This document shows, one piece after another, positions 47,773 through 58,276 of a DNA stretch of 64,000 bases. A model generated the notes under the pieces. The model worked only from the letters and a program-made list of their open reading frames with translations, had not been told where the DNA came from and did no database searches. Each line of letters opens with the position of its first letter. Position 1 is the first letter of the stretch. Both the position numbers and the translations under genes were made by a program. Source of the stretch: Neurospora tetrasperma FGSC 2508 (Eukaryota; Ascomycota; Sordariomycetes; Sordariales; Sordariaceae); the NCBI RefSeq assembly GCF_000213175.1, contig NW_009799099.1, positions 3,191,599 to 3,255,598 on the forward strand. Direction: 5' to 3'.

Positions 47773-48579
47773 TTAATGAGAGGCCAAAACTTCAAATATG
47801 CCACTCATGTTCGCTGCCGGCTCCGCTCTTGTCCGTCCACCAAAAGAACCGAATGCCGAAATGGGCGCGCGGGCAGGCGAGGGCTCAAACATATCAAAAA
47901 ATGGTTCTGGTTCCACTCTTGCTCGGCTCGCTGATGACATGAAAGAAGAAGAAGACGAGAAAGGAGAGAAGCGCGAAGCTGGGTCGGGGGTTGTGGGCGA
48001 TGGGGCACTCGAGGTGGTCGCGGAAGTCAGGTTCGACGAGCTTGAAGTTCCGTAGAGATAGGCCATCAACAACTCGTGAAGCTCGGCCGTGGCTGTTGGG
48101 GAGAGTAGAGTCGGTCTGCTGATGCGCTTATAAGAGCGGGCGCGGAAAGACGGTGCGGGGGATACGTCGGTCGGCGTCACGGGACGGTCGGAATACTCGG
48201 AGGCAGACGACGAAAATGACAGGCTCCTTGAGGGGTCATTGGGAGTGGTGATGTATGGCGTCGTTGACTTGGCCTGGGGTCGTTGGGTTGTGAGGTGCTG
48301 AGGAGCAATCTTGGCGGCAACTCTCCTGCTGTGCCTTCGCTCGAGCTCGGTCTGGAGGTTCCTCACCGGGGAGGAAGACCTGATGGTGGAGCTGCGCTTT
48401 GCCTTGCGCTTGGGATCGGTTTCGAAGAGGTCAATAGCCTTCGAGACGGGGACATTGCTCGGAGTGGTGTGGTTGAAGTCGTCCAAGAGCAAGGAGATCT
48501 GTGTATCTTCCAGATCGGCCAACAGGTCGAAGACTCGGTCTATCGAGGAATGCGACTGGCGGCGGGCGTGGGACGGCAT
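47773..48579 (-). CDS. Ser/Pro-rich protein of unknown function, 268 residues
   Basis: I do not recognise this gene. It is a single open frame with an ATG start (MPSHARRQSHSSIDRVFDLL). The first 40 residues predict a helix with an acidic patch (LLADLEDTQISLLLDDF). Then follows a long disordered region rich in Ser, Thr, Pro and Arg, with basic clusters such as DPKRKAKRSS and ERRHSRRVAAK that may act as nuclear signals. A second short helical patch (TATAELHELLMAYLYG) lies near residue 170. G/C preference at third positions favours a real gene. The 5' side has a purine-rich leader. No function is assigned. Confidence 0.72.
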   Translation of the reverse strand: MPSHARRQSHSSIDRVFDLLADLEDTQISLLLDDFNHTTPSNVPVSKAIDLFETDPKRKAKRSSTIRSSSPVRNLQTELERRHSRRVAAKIAPQHLTTQRPQAKSTTPYITTPNDPSRSLSFSSSASEYSDRPVTPTDVSPAPSFRARSYKRISRPTLLSPTATAELHELLMAYLYGTSSSSNLTSATTSSAPSPTTPDPASRFSPFSSSSSFMSSASRARVEPEPFFDMFEPSPARAPISAFGSFGGRTRAEPAANMSGIFEVLASH

Positions 48580-50413
48580 CTTGGGCGGTGTTTAGGAATG
48601 TGGCTAAGTTCAATTGGGGGCCAGATGCGGATTTCTCGAAGGAAGTATCGAGGATTCGAAGTGGTAGACTTGTTGAAGTTGTTGTAGACAAAAAAAACGA
48701 ACGACAAGGGAATAAAACAGCGACGATGAGTGACGACGACGGCGGACCAAGAAGACCAAAATGAAGAGAGAGAGACAAAGAGAGACAGAGCTGCGATAGC
48801 CAGAGTGAGTGTTGGATTTGTAATTTTGTTCTTTTTGTTGCGTTTGTTAGGTTGGTCCTGGTGATATCAAGGAAGGTCGGTAGCGGACTGCAAGCTACGA
48901 TGTGGTGTGCTCATGACGGCATGACTGGCTGGGATGTGTTGTCTGTCGTCGACTGTGTTCAAAATAGCTTGTGTCTGTAAGGCATCAAGTCGAAGGTAAA
49001 CAGATGCATTGATACATTCAATGCTGCATTGATGTCGAGCACTTTGGTTGTTGCGGCAGCTCGTGACTCGGACCACTGGTGAGAAAGAGAGAAGGGGAAA
49101 GTGGAAAGGACGGGAACCAAGGAACTTGAAGTCTGGGAATCGAAAGGTGGAAGGACTGGGACCTGACGGAGGGGGGGGATTCCTCGGGGGAGATTTTGCC
49201 GCGTGTTTGAAAAGGTAAAGGTGCAATTACATTAATTCAACGTCGTATGGGTCTCTTGCCATGGCGATAATTTCCATGGGGAGAGCAACAGCGAACAAAA
49301 AGCAGGTGGAGCAGCTACAGTAGAGGCAGAAGACCCCAATTCGGGGACGGGTCACCGCGTGGAGTGGACGGGATGCACCCCAGGCTCGGCCAACACTTGG
49401 CAGGGGTCGCCCTGGCATGGCTCCACTACGCAATCAGCGGATATCTCTCAGGCGGCCTTCACCTCTGCTCATCACACTGCTTGCTGCTCGTGGAAGTGGA
49501 AGAGATGGTGACAGTTGAACGACCCCGACGGCCAAGGCCAAACGAAAGCAGGCCGCCACCATGCAGCATCACGCGAACCAGGCAGGGGAAATGGACGCCG
49601 AAATGCACGGATCATCTCCTGGGACTGTTTTGCATTGGCAGGGGCAGCCAGCCCCCTGGTAAGCCAAGCCACTTGCACCTGCTTTAGCTTTTTTTGTTCT
49701 CTTTTAATTGCGCTAACGTTACAGGCCCTTGATTGGTCACATTGCTGCCTTCTTCTCGATGGGCAACTCGAAATACCGGTGGTACCTAGTATTCGCGGCA
49801 GGCAGAGCAATCAGCAATGAGGTCCTACGTAACGTCACTGCAGTCTTCATCCGAACCCCACATTGGATACTGAAATGACTTCAAACGTTCAACGTCTCCC
49901 AACTTTCATCTCGAGAACACTCAAACGTCGTCGAGCCATCTTAATTCGCATCATGATAATAAGCTGATCGTCATCAAGATATCGCCGTATGATATGACCT
50001 GATAAAATCTCATGTCTGAGGCATCTTCTCCATCTGGTCAACCTCGTATGCCAAACCCACGAATAAACCATAAAACACATTGTGATGACCTTGTTTCAAC
50101 AAGTCACATATCCGACTATCGACAATGACCCATCACCGAGTCTCAGGACGCAGGTTCCCGAGTTGGGATGGAAGAAATGGTGTTTGGTTCACTGCCATCC
50201 GACCAGGCCCCAGAAATCTGCGCGTTAGGAAAGGCAAAAACATCGGATCGGCTGAGAGCCTTCTATTTAAACCACTTATCTGCACAGGAGATTCACGTCC
50301 TTCTTTCTTCCCTCCATCATCCCCCTTCAAGCCATCATTCTTCAAACTTCTCAAGCAACGACTCAACTGACTTGACGTAGGAATATTCGCCCGACACGTT
50401 GAGGGAGCTCAAG
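48580..50413. other. Divergent intergenic region
   Basis: It contains promoters for the Ser-rich protein and for the F-box-like gene. A plus-strand frame at 49364-49687 starts with ATG and codes for 107 residues without recognisable features, so I do not call it. Confidence 0.45.
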
Positions 50414-52963
50414 ATGCTGCCCAAACTGCCATTTGAGACGCTCACTCAGATTTTCAGTCACTTCACTCTCACCCTGCCTAACAAGAGCGATGTCTTCCCG
50501 GACTACCGCCCCGTACGCAAGAATGAGAACGAGGACAGCGAACTGGCTCGCCACCTTCAAGATCGCCGGACTTTGCGGGCTCTTTGCATCGTCTGCTCCC
50601 GTTGCCGGGCTGTGGCCTCCCCGATGCTTTACCACACCGTCATCCTCCACGACGCCGCAGCATTACCCTTCTTTATGCGAACGCTGTTAGAGGACTCTCA
50701 GGCAGGCAACATTGTTCAAAATTTGGCGCTCTTAATTGCTTTCAACAACGAGTATCAAGAACGGGACCTTTTCAACTGCGTCAAACTAGGCCTTTGGGCG
50801 GACTTGGGACAGTGGCTGTTCGGCGAAGCTGCGCGTAAACCCCGACCGCGTGAGTTCGACTGGAACATCCGAGTCACCAGCGAAATCTGGCATAATGACA
50901 GGCTTCAGGTTCAAATCAGAGAGAGAAAGTCACGTACCACAGAGCTCGTTAATGACCTAAAACGGGACTTGTGCGAATGGTCTGGGAAGAGAACGGCTGA
51001 TGCACGCCCTCCTATGCATGAACTCATACAAGGGTTTCTCTACTGCATCCTCCGAGAGACGCCTCAAGTTCAACGATTGCTATTGCAGTTTCCGCCTGAC
51101 TGGGGCTCTGGGCAGAATTGTTTTGCGAAATTCCGGGAACTGCATGATGAAAATGCATCATCCTCGCCAGATTTCTGTTCGTTTCTGGTCAGTCTCGTTT
51201 TGGCTTCAAACTCAAAAGCCCCAGGATACCTCTACGATGGCTGTCGACTCAGCGGCCAGTTCCCGTTTCAATATTTCAGCTCTCTCGAGACACTGATGGC
51301 GGTCGGTCCAGATAGGACTTTTGACCCTTTGCGCGAAAATATCGAGAGTATCCGCCAACTGCACTTATTAGACACAGAGTTGCAACCCCAAACACTCGGC
51401 TCTATGCTCCTCAGGATACCTCAAAATCTTACCTCTTTTGTGCTCAAGCAGCGCCCGTCGGACCCGGATAATCAGCCCAAGCTTCTGGATCTTCCAACCG
51501 AGAAACTACCAACGCTTTCCGAGGTATTGCTTTTGAAGGGCAGCGAACTTCGGGAACTCAGTCTTATACTTTGCTACACCCACTGTTTCCGAAACTTTAT
51601 TGGCTTAGGCAAGCGTCTCACCAGCCTCCCAACCTTGGACCGGTTGGAAAAGCTGACGATCCAGATGCATCTCCTTTTTGGGGACACTCGTGGATTTTCA
51701 GCCAATCTTCTGGTTCCACGCCTTCCGCCCAATCTCGTGGAGTTGAATATCATCGACGAATGGGAAATGGATGTTGCTGAGCGTGAGCTGTGGCTGACCC
51801 GATACGTGTATCATGAGGATGATCCCGAACACGACCCCATCGAAGCCTGCATCGAGGAGCAGGCGTATTTTGATGGCGAAAATGGCGAAAGGCATTTTTG
51901 TCATGTTCTACACGAGCATCCAGTTCGTGATGGATGTCGTTATAGCGCAGCCCAGAAGAGAGTTGAGCTGTACTCAAGGTATCGCATGAAGGTCAAAGCG
52001 ATGTTGTTAGATCTAGCTGCTCAATGCGACGCTGGCAAGATCGCTTGTCAGTTGCAGAGAGCGAATGGACAGCAGGAACGTGGGGGCCTCGCCAGCCTCC
52101 GTTCCGTCACATTTCAGATCGCGCCGAACAAGCCACTCAAGCTCATTCCTGCAGACGAGGATGACCGATACGATGGTGACTGGCCTCACAGGCTAGAAAT
52201 ACCACCGGTAAAGGACTCAATGGAGAATGCTATTTCTGAGATCAAGGCCGGCTCCTTCCTGTGCTGGATCCCCTACCGTTGGACAAACCTTGAGTTGCTC
52301 GAGAAGAACTTTGGAATCAAGGACAGGGAGATGAGCGTACGCTACATCCGAGATGTTTTTTCGCATTCTGAAGATGAAAGCGACGACGAAAGCGAAATCG
52401 ATGAGGCGGATGAGGCGGATGACGAGAATGACGAGAATGACGAGAATGACGAGAATGACGAGAATGACGAGAATGACGAGAATGACGAGAATGACGAGAA
52501 TGACGAGAATGACGAGAATGACGAGAATGACGAGAATGACGAGAATGACGAGGAGGATGACGACTATGACGACTATGACGGGTATGACGAATATGGCGAG
52601 GTTGGCGAGGATGGCGGGAACAGCGAATACAGCGAGGGCGACGAAAGTGACGAAAATGACGAAGGTGAGGACGATGAGGAGGATGACGAGAATGACGAAG
52701 GCGACGTTCTCAACGGAAACAGCAAATCCAGCGAGGCCAACGGGACTAGTGAGGAGCCCAGCCCTCAGCTTCTCACTCTCTGGAAGACATTCAGAGCGAT
52801 CCCCAGGGAACATTTCATGGATGTCACTGCAGCTTTTGCGCGGTCTGGCGTCCGATTCGATTGCTTTGGCCCTGCCAGCGAGTGGATCCTGGCTATTAGA
52901 GACGCTGCGAAGGATGAGGTTGAAGCAAAGGCACTCAGCCACGTTGTGGAGGAGGAGCTTTGA
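50414..52963 (+). CDS. F-box-like protein with an Asp-Glu-Asn repeat tail
   Basis: The gene is one exon of 849 residues. I start at the ATG at 50414 because the frame upstream opens only with TTG. The N-terminus MLPKLPFETLTQIFSHF is a typical fungal F-box-like helix pair, which would bind Skp1 in an SCF ubiquitin ligase, and CIVCSRCRAVASPMLYHTV completes the pattern. Residues 60-640 contain degenerate leucine-rich segments (LRELSLILCYTHCF, LVPRLPPNLVELNIID) as expected for substrate recognition. Around residues 650-780 lies a very acidic region, including 14 perfect DEN triplets (670-711) and DDYDDYDGYDEYGE. A folded stretch of about 60 residues ends the protein. The target is unknown. Confidence 0.85.
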   Translation: MLPKLPFETLTQIFSHFTLTLPNKSDVFPDYRPVRKNENEDSELARHLQDRRTLRALCIVCSRCRAVASPMLYHTVILHDAAALPFFMRTLLEDSQAGNIVQNLALLIAFNNEYQERDLFNCVKLGLWADLGQWLFGEAARKPRPREFDWNIRVTSEIWHNDRLQVQIRERKSRTTELVNDLKRDLCEWSGKRTADARPPMHELIQGFLYCILRETPQVQRLLLQFPPDWGSGQNCFAKFRELHDENASSSPDFCSFLVSLVLASNSKAPGYLYDGCRLSGQFPFQYFSSLETLMAVGPDRTFDPLRENIESIRQLHLLDTELQPQTLGSMLLRIPQNLTSFVLKQRPSDPDNQPKLLDLPTEKLPTLSEVLLLKGSELRELSLILCYTHCFRNFIGLGKRLTSLPTLDRLEKLTIQMHLLFGDTRGFSANLLVPRLPPNLVELNIIDEWEMDVAERELWLTRYVYHEDDPEHDPIEACIEEQAYFDGENGERHFCHVLHEHPVRDGCRYSAAQKRVELYSRYRMKVKAMLLDLAAQCDAGKIACQLQRANGQQERGGLASLRSVTFQIAPNKPLKLIPADEDDRYDGDWPHRLEIPPVKDSMENAISEIKAGSFLCWIPYRWTNLELLEKNFGIKDREMSVRYIRDVFSHSEDESDDESEIDEADEADDENDENDENDENDENDENDENDENDENDENDENDENDENDENDEEDDDYDDYDGYDEYGEVGEDGGNSEYSEGDESDENDEGEDDEEDDENDEGDVLNGNSKSSEANGTSEEPSPQLLTLWKTFRAIPREHFMDVTAAFARSGVRFDCFGPASEWILAIRDAAKDEVEAKALSHVVEEEL
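52421..52546. repeat. Perfect 9-base tandem repeat (GACGAGAAT)14
   Basis: Fourteen identical nine-base units encode (Asp-Glu-Asn)14 in the F-box-like protein. No base differs among copies, which points to recent expansion or homogenisation. Related but imperfect units follow to about 52700. Confidence 0.97.
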
Positions 52964-53733
52964 TCCTACGATTGCTGACAGAAGGTTCAGAAACAAAGAG
53001 GATGGAAAACCCATGGAGCCGCGCGACTATGCTAGCCGGCAGCTCGGTTTCAGAAATTCGCTAATGACCGTTATGGCTAATAATTAGGTATGCTCGGATG
53101 ATCGTACCTTAGATATAAGGACGCTTGAGACGGCACGTTGACGCCGTTCGGATAGGAGCTCACAACACTCATCGATAGAGATAGATGGCGGTTAAATAGC
53201 ACACTAAATCAATGATAGATTCTCAAGACTCCGTGCTGTCCCTAATTGTCCGTGATTCTCGGAACTCGAACTAGACCTTTTGTTGGGAACTCGCCAGCAC
53301 ACCCAATTGCAAGAAAATGTAAAGGTCGTTACGGACAGCTGCTCGTCCCCCAGGTGATAATCCGGCACCTGTTATCATCACCGACAAAAGAGAGTCTTCG
53401 TCCATCGCATGGAGATTATCCAGTGAGACGTGACACAACACGGTGATACCCTAGGCTTTAACGTTCAAACTAAAATGCGTGAAATACATGTCACGATCAC
53501 TTTATTGATGACACTCGCACTTCCACTGCTACATATGTAGTCAAATCTATCTTCAATTCACAAGAATTCCGCCTGAAAAAGTCTGTGAAAGACGATTAAT
53601 CGAGTATTAACTTTACGGTAATCTGGTTGTTGGCGAGTCTATCTAAGCCACTATGACTAGGTAATTGACTGGTGGCCTGACTCAGTCTCTGAGATAAGAA
53701 TAACACCAGATTCTCATTTCTCCTTTTCAAATC
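52964..53733. other. Region between convergent F-box-like and P450 genes
   Basis: About 770 bases with no gene; presumably 3' untranslated sequence of both neighbours. Confidence 0.5.
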
Positions 53734-53834
53734 CTAGTACTCCTTTTCCTCGTTCTTGGCCGTAAAGATCTCGTTGATATGAGAGCTGAAGCCATCCCGT
53801 TGAACGCCATCCATGCCCGGACCATCATCTGCCA
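53734..53834 (-). other. Possible alternative last exon of the P450 gene
   Basis: On the minus strand, an acceptor (CATCTAG) precedes 33 codons ending EIFTAKNEEKEY and TAG. The frame joins the P450 frame if a donor at 53942 or 53939 is used (GTGGTC or GTCCTA), removing the stop at 53922-53920. Codon use looks coding. The donors are weak, so this may be an alternative rather than the main end. Confidence 0.45.
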
Positions 53835-53919
53835 CTAGATGAAGTGTAATTCCTCCACAAGAATGCTTTCACGTTCCTTAGACTCGCCCATCTTAGTTGT
53901 GCCATGCTGTAGCAACAAC

Positions 53920-56109
53920 TCAAGTGCTAGGAGTAGGACCACCCTTCTTGCCATCCTCCGCAGCCTTCTCAGCCATCTTGGCAACCAGAATGTGGCGGTT
54001 GAGCAATTCCTCTACCATCGGGGAGCGAGGTTTAATGGAAACTTTGAAGGGGAGGACGATCCTGTTAAGAATGAAAGTCAGCAATCGCGGCTCCGAGTAC
54101 AGTATGTAATAGCAAGAGAGTAAGAAGGAAGAAAACTTACGACTGTCCCTTATGCGAAAATCGCGGTTCAAAATCCTTCAGGTTACCATCCGGTCCAATG
54201 GGCAGATCGAATTCGATAGTTGCCAACATCATTGCCATGGCAATCAACAGGCTGTTCTCAGCCAGATACTGGCCCACGCAAACACGGCGTCCAAAACCAA
54301 AGTTGCCAACAGGGAGTGGCTCGCCCCAACCGCCCTCTTCCTTGGGCAAGTAGCGCTCGGGGAAGAAGCGCTCCGGCTCGCGATAACGCTTTTCGTCTCT
54401 GTTCATGGCCCAGACGTTGGGGTAGACAATGGTTCCGCAAGGAATGCGCATTCCGTTGTAGGTGTCGTCGCCGTCGGGGTCAATGTCGCTCGAATCTTTG
54501 ACGCTGGCATGAGGGATGCCAAGTGGGGAAAGGGGGTTGATTCGGTAGACCTCCTGAAGGATGAGGTTGACGTATTTGAACTTGGGAATGTCGTTCCAGG
54601 TCGGCAGGCGGATGATGCCGGCACGGTTGCTAGAGGACGAGGCCCAGGGTGCGGGAGTGGCGGGGCGGTAATCTTCCACGGGCTCGGTGGGAACGCCAGT
54701 CGTGAGTAGAATGTAGTCGACCTCCGCCTGAGCGCGGCGTTGGACGCGAGGGTGCTTCGTCAAGTATAGGATAATGAGGTTGACAGTTGCGGCAGTAGTA
54801 TCATTGCCGGCGATGAGCATGGTCGCGGCTCCTCCCTTGATATCCTCCTCATAGTAGACGTTCTGCCTGTTGCTACGGGCAGCCTCCTCCCGAAGATGGT
54901 ACATTTTGTGTACAAAGCATTCCTTAAGCTTGCGAGTAGGGTCGCGATATCGTTCGTGCTGTGTTTCTGGTTAGCAACCGAGTTCTAACTGTCTCAAGAG
55001 GCTGACTTACGTAGTCCGACATCGATGCGTTGAAAGGACGTTCGGTGATGTTCTGGATGACCTTCTTGTTCTCGTGAGCATACTTGAGACGCTCCATGAA
55101 CGGCAACCAGTCGGGGAGGTGGCGGGCTAGAGGACTTATGTTAGTGATTTGTTCGTTAGACAATTGTAGTTAAAAAGAGAAACTTACTCCATGGAATGCG
55201 ATCCATGATCGAGCTGGCTGGAGCCCCTGCCTTACCAACCGCTTCGGAAGCCTCTGCGGCTAACTTGACCCATCCATCCGTGGGAGTGTCAACATCGATG
55301 CCGTAACCGATTTTGAACATAATGGCGACGGCAAAATGAGTGACAGCGGACATCCACTCCTCGGGGTTCTCGATCAGATTCTTGCACATGATCATTGCCT
55401 GCTTCCTCTGAAGGGGTTGGAAAGAGACACAGCCAGTCTTGGCAAAAGGAGACGCCAGAACTTTCCGATGAAGACCCCATTGGGGCCCCCAACGGAGCCA
55501 GGTGAGGGTGGGTGCCCATCCCATTCTGTAAATGTCGTTGTTAGCGATGCTCCATAGAAGACTGGACCATAAGGATGGGAACTTACTCCTCAAACATCAC
55601 GAAGCGAGGACGGTCCGAGTACTTTCTTCCACGCTTCTCGAGCAGCTCGTGGGCAGCTGCATAGGAGTTGAGAACAACCCATTTGGTGCCGAATGTCTCA
55701 AAATACAGCACATCAGAGTCTGTTTCCCAGTAAACGTCAGTCGATCGGTCGGTTGAGGGTACATGGGTCACTTCAACTTACTGTATTTCTTCGACCACTC
55801 CAAGTATTTGCGGAAGGACTCATTCTCTGGAACATGACGATAATGGCCAAGAAGAAAGTCGCCCGGCGGGCTCGGCGGGAGAGGCGCCTTTCTGTGCGGG
55901 TCACCTCTACGATAGGCTTCGGAGAGGTTCTTGTAGGCGGAGTAGGCAATGAAGAGGCCGATCGCAGTCCCCGCTACCGTGTCGACAGATTGCTGTATAA
56001 ACTGAAAGCCAGTGGCAGGAGCGCTTGATGCACTTGTTGCGCGGCTGTTGCTGGTGACCATATTCGACAACGGGCCAATGTCGAAGGCGCCCATGAAGAA
56101 CTTCAACAT
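53920..56109 (-). CDS. Cytochrome P450 monooxygenase
   Basis: The product is a microsomal heme-thiolate monooxygenase. Six exons (56109-55782, 55719-55587, 55525-55188, 55126-55011, 54958-54141, 54061-53920) give 624 residues with closed phases. A membrane anchor lies near residues 45-65. The Pro-rich hinge KAPLPPSPPGDFLLGH is at about 75-90. Helix I carries AGNDTT near 355-360, helix K carries LQEVYR with Glu441 and Arg444, PERF follows near 500, and the heme loop FGFGRRVCVG has Cys532. These are all intact. The N-terminus is longer than usual by about 30 residues. Unusually for such P450s, there is a charged extension after the last strand, and a further short exon at 53834-53734 may replace the final residues. 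The substrate cannot be told; CYP family was not determined. Confidence 0.93.
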
Positions 56110-57689
56110 GGTCGATAGTGGAAAATAGAGAGTGGATTGATTCGGTCTGAGTCGCTGTAATCTTGATTGGGTTCGTCAAGGTATGTTGCGCAAGGTATGG
56201 TTTCACGACCGAAGATGCGGACGATTGGAAGTTCGTGTACGAGTCTAGGTCTTAGTTTGGGTTGGAGGGGAGAATTTCGGTCTCTTATAGGGTTCAGTTT
56301 CCACTGTCGCCTGGAGCACGAACCATCCCAGGTTCGTTTTGCGACGGTGAACTGTCGAGTGAATAGAGGTGAAGTTCAGGATTTTGGACCTTAGTTCGTC
56401 GTCTGGTGTCACTGTCACATATGGCATATGTTGGCGGCCCGGACGAACCTTGAGGAACAGATCAACTGTTTATGAATTAGTATCCCATCACAGGTATTGT
56501 TCACCTTACAGCTGGGCTGCTGGTGTTGTTGATGGGATGGCGATTGTTATGGTGGTGGTGGTTGTGGGGGCATGTCTCGACCACAACTCATACATTGAAT
56601 CTTGGTGGATTGCCGTCCGTCGTCGTCGTCCAAACGGAAACATTCCACGGAATCATCTCACATGCAGGAGGACTCAGGAAGCCTCTCATCCAGTCGCGGA
56701 CAACACCAAAGGTTGAGTTCTGCTAGGAGTGGGTAAATGTTCAAGCTATTGGTTTTGGGGTGCGGCTACCTTCAGATCCTCATCTCCGAAGATCCTGCTG
56801 AGACGCATGCCGTTCCCGATCCAGGCTGAGATAGGCATAGTGAGAAGCATACCTATCGAGGTGGCATAGTCGTAAGGGGAAGTTGCGCGAATGGGGGTTA
56901 GGACGCACAAGCAGGTCCAGTCGTCACTCAGTCGTAACTCAACATGACAACACTCACCACCGTCTCCTGTCTTTCCGTCCCAAATTCGCCCTCGTAGGTC
57001 TGCGCTTCCGAGGAGAGTGAATGGGAAGTTTAAATTCATCGAGAGCAAGAGGATCCTGGAAGTTGCTGGAAGTTTTCGCTCCTCAAGCTGTGCCTTCCTT
57101 TTCCAACCCACTTTCCACTTGACCAGCTCAAACCTTCCCTTCCCATCCTCCACACAGCGTGCCTTCCAACTTCAACCTTCATCCCCCACCACCGCTCCTT
57201 CCTCAATTAAAAAGGTCCAACGAGGGCCTATCAGCCATGATTTGATACCCCGCCACATTCGGATGCAACAAAACTAATGATCCCCTCCATTCAACTGTGT
57301 CGCCAAGTGACTCTTCACACTCGGATCCCCAAGGACTCGGATCTTTCCAAAGTCCACCACCGCACCCGAATGATATCCACACAATTCGAAATCCACTCAT
57401 CAACCTCAAGTATTTCCCGTCTGCTCCCTGGTCAGACCAATATAACTCTGCCCATTTCCTTCAAACGGCGTGATCGTGCCTCTCATATACCTTAATCCGC
57501 GCCCTTTCTACTCCGGCCATTGTGATCTGCTTGTATGCGTCGACAATCAGCCGATTCCCAACCCCATTTTGACTCCACTATCCGTCCCGCTGCCGCCTGT
57601 CGTTGACCCCTTCGAAGATACTGATGTGTTCCATCTCTTGCTTCTGTAAAGCGTCGCGCTTGTACCTGCTCAAAAGTGTAGGCCCACGC
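56110..57689. other. Intergenic region upstream of the P450 gene
   Basis: It holds the P450 promoter; a TATAAGAG sequence on the minus strand near 56283-56290 lies about 175 bases before the ATG. No gene is supported in the rest. Confidence 0.45.
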
Positions 57690-57961
57690 CTCCCGCTGAG
57701 CACGGAGTTACCGCCCGCGGCTTAGTTATCAACGCCGATATAGTTGATTCCAGCCTTTGGCATGCGTACCCGCAAGAAGTCGGACCCGTGGCTGTTTGCT
57801 TCGTCGGTGATGCTGTCGCCGAGGTGATAAAGGCGGAGGATGATAAAGGCGGAAATCTTCGAGGAGGTGGGCTTTCAGGCTTCGACGACCGAGAGGAAGT
57901 ACCAGTGTATGGTGTCATTGCCGTCGGTGATACTGGCTTCCGAAGCGTTGTTTCCGTAGAC
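57690..57961 (-). pseudogene. Decayed coding remnant with two in-frame stops
   Basis: Read on the minus strand from 57961, one frame keeps heavy C/G use at third positions and reads as protein (ASITDGNDTIHWYFLSVVEA, then DEANSHGSDFLRVRMPKAG, then AAGGNSVLSGRRG). It is broken by TGA near 57875 and TAA near 57724. Coding-like sequence continues past both stops, so this is not a normal gene end. Both stops are one C-to-T step from a sense codon (CGA, CAA). I do not recognise the family. Confidence 0.45.
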
Positions 57962-58276
57962 CATCCAGTTGGTGGTAGGCAAGTCGGAGTGGTGGATCAC
58001 TCGGGAGCAATCCTGGGGAACTGTGGAACATAAACAGGGTTACTTGTCGAAGAAATCTTCGAAGTCTGTAACAATCACCGAGAAACATATCGTAGTAAAA
58101 GAAGAAGACAAAGATACTGATCAGGAACTCGTACTTGATAATTTCTTCTTCTTGCTTGTCACTAACACTTACAATCCAATAGTGGTTTGGTCGCTAGCTC
58201 GAAAGGCACACCGTCCGATATGCTTGGAGTAGATAGGTACCTACCGAGCCAAGAAACAAACCAGCACTAGATTGTA
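57962..58276. other. Intergenic stretch downstream of the sugar transporter
   Basis: About 300 bases. I see nothing supportable beyond the probable 3' untranslated region of the transporter gene. Confidence 0.45.

Noticed and set aside
52217-53014. Minus-strand frame with a long Val-Ile-Leu repeat resembling membrane spans
   Set aside because: It is the antisense reading of the Asp-Glu-Asn repeat in the F-box-like gene and has no other protein features.
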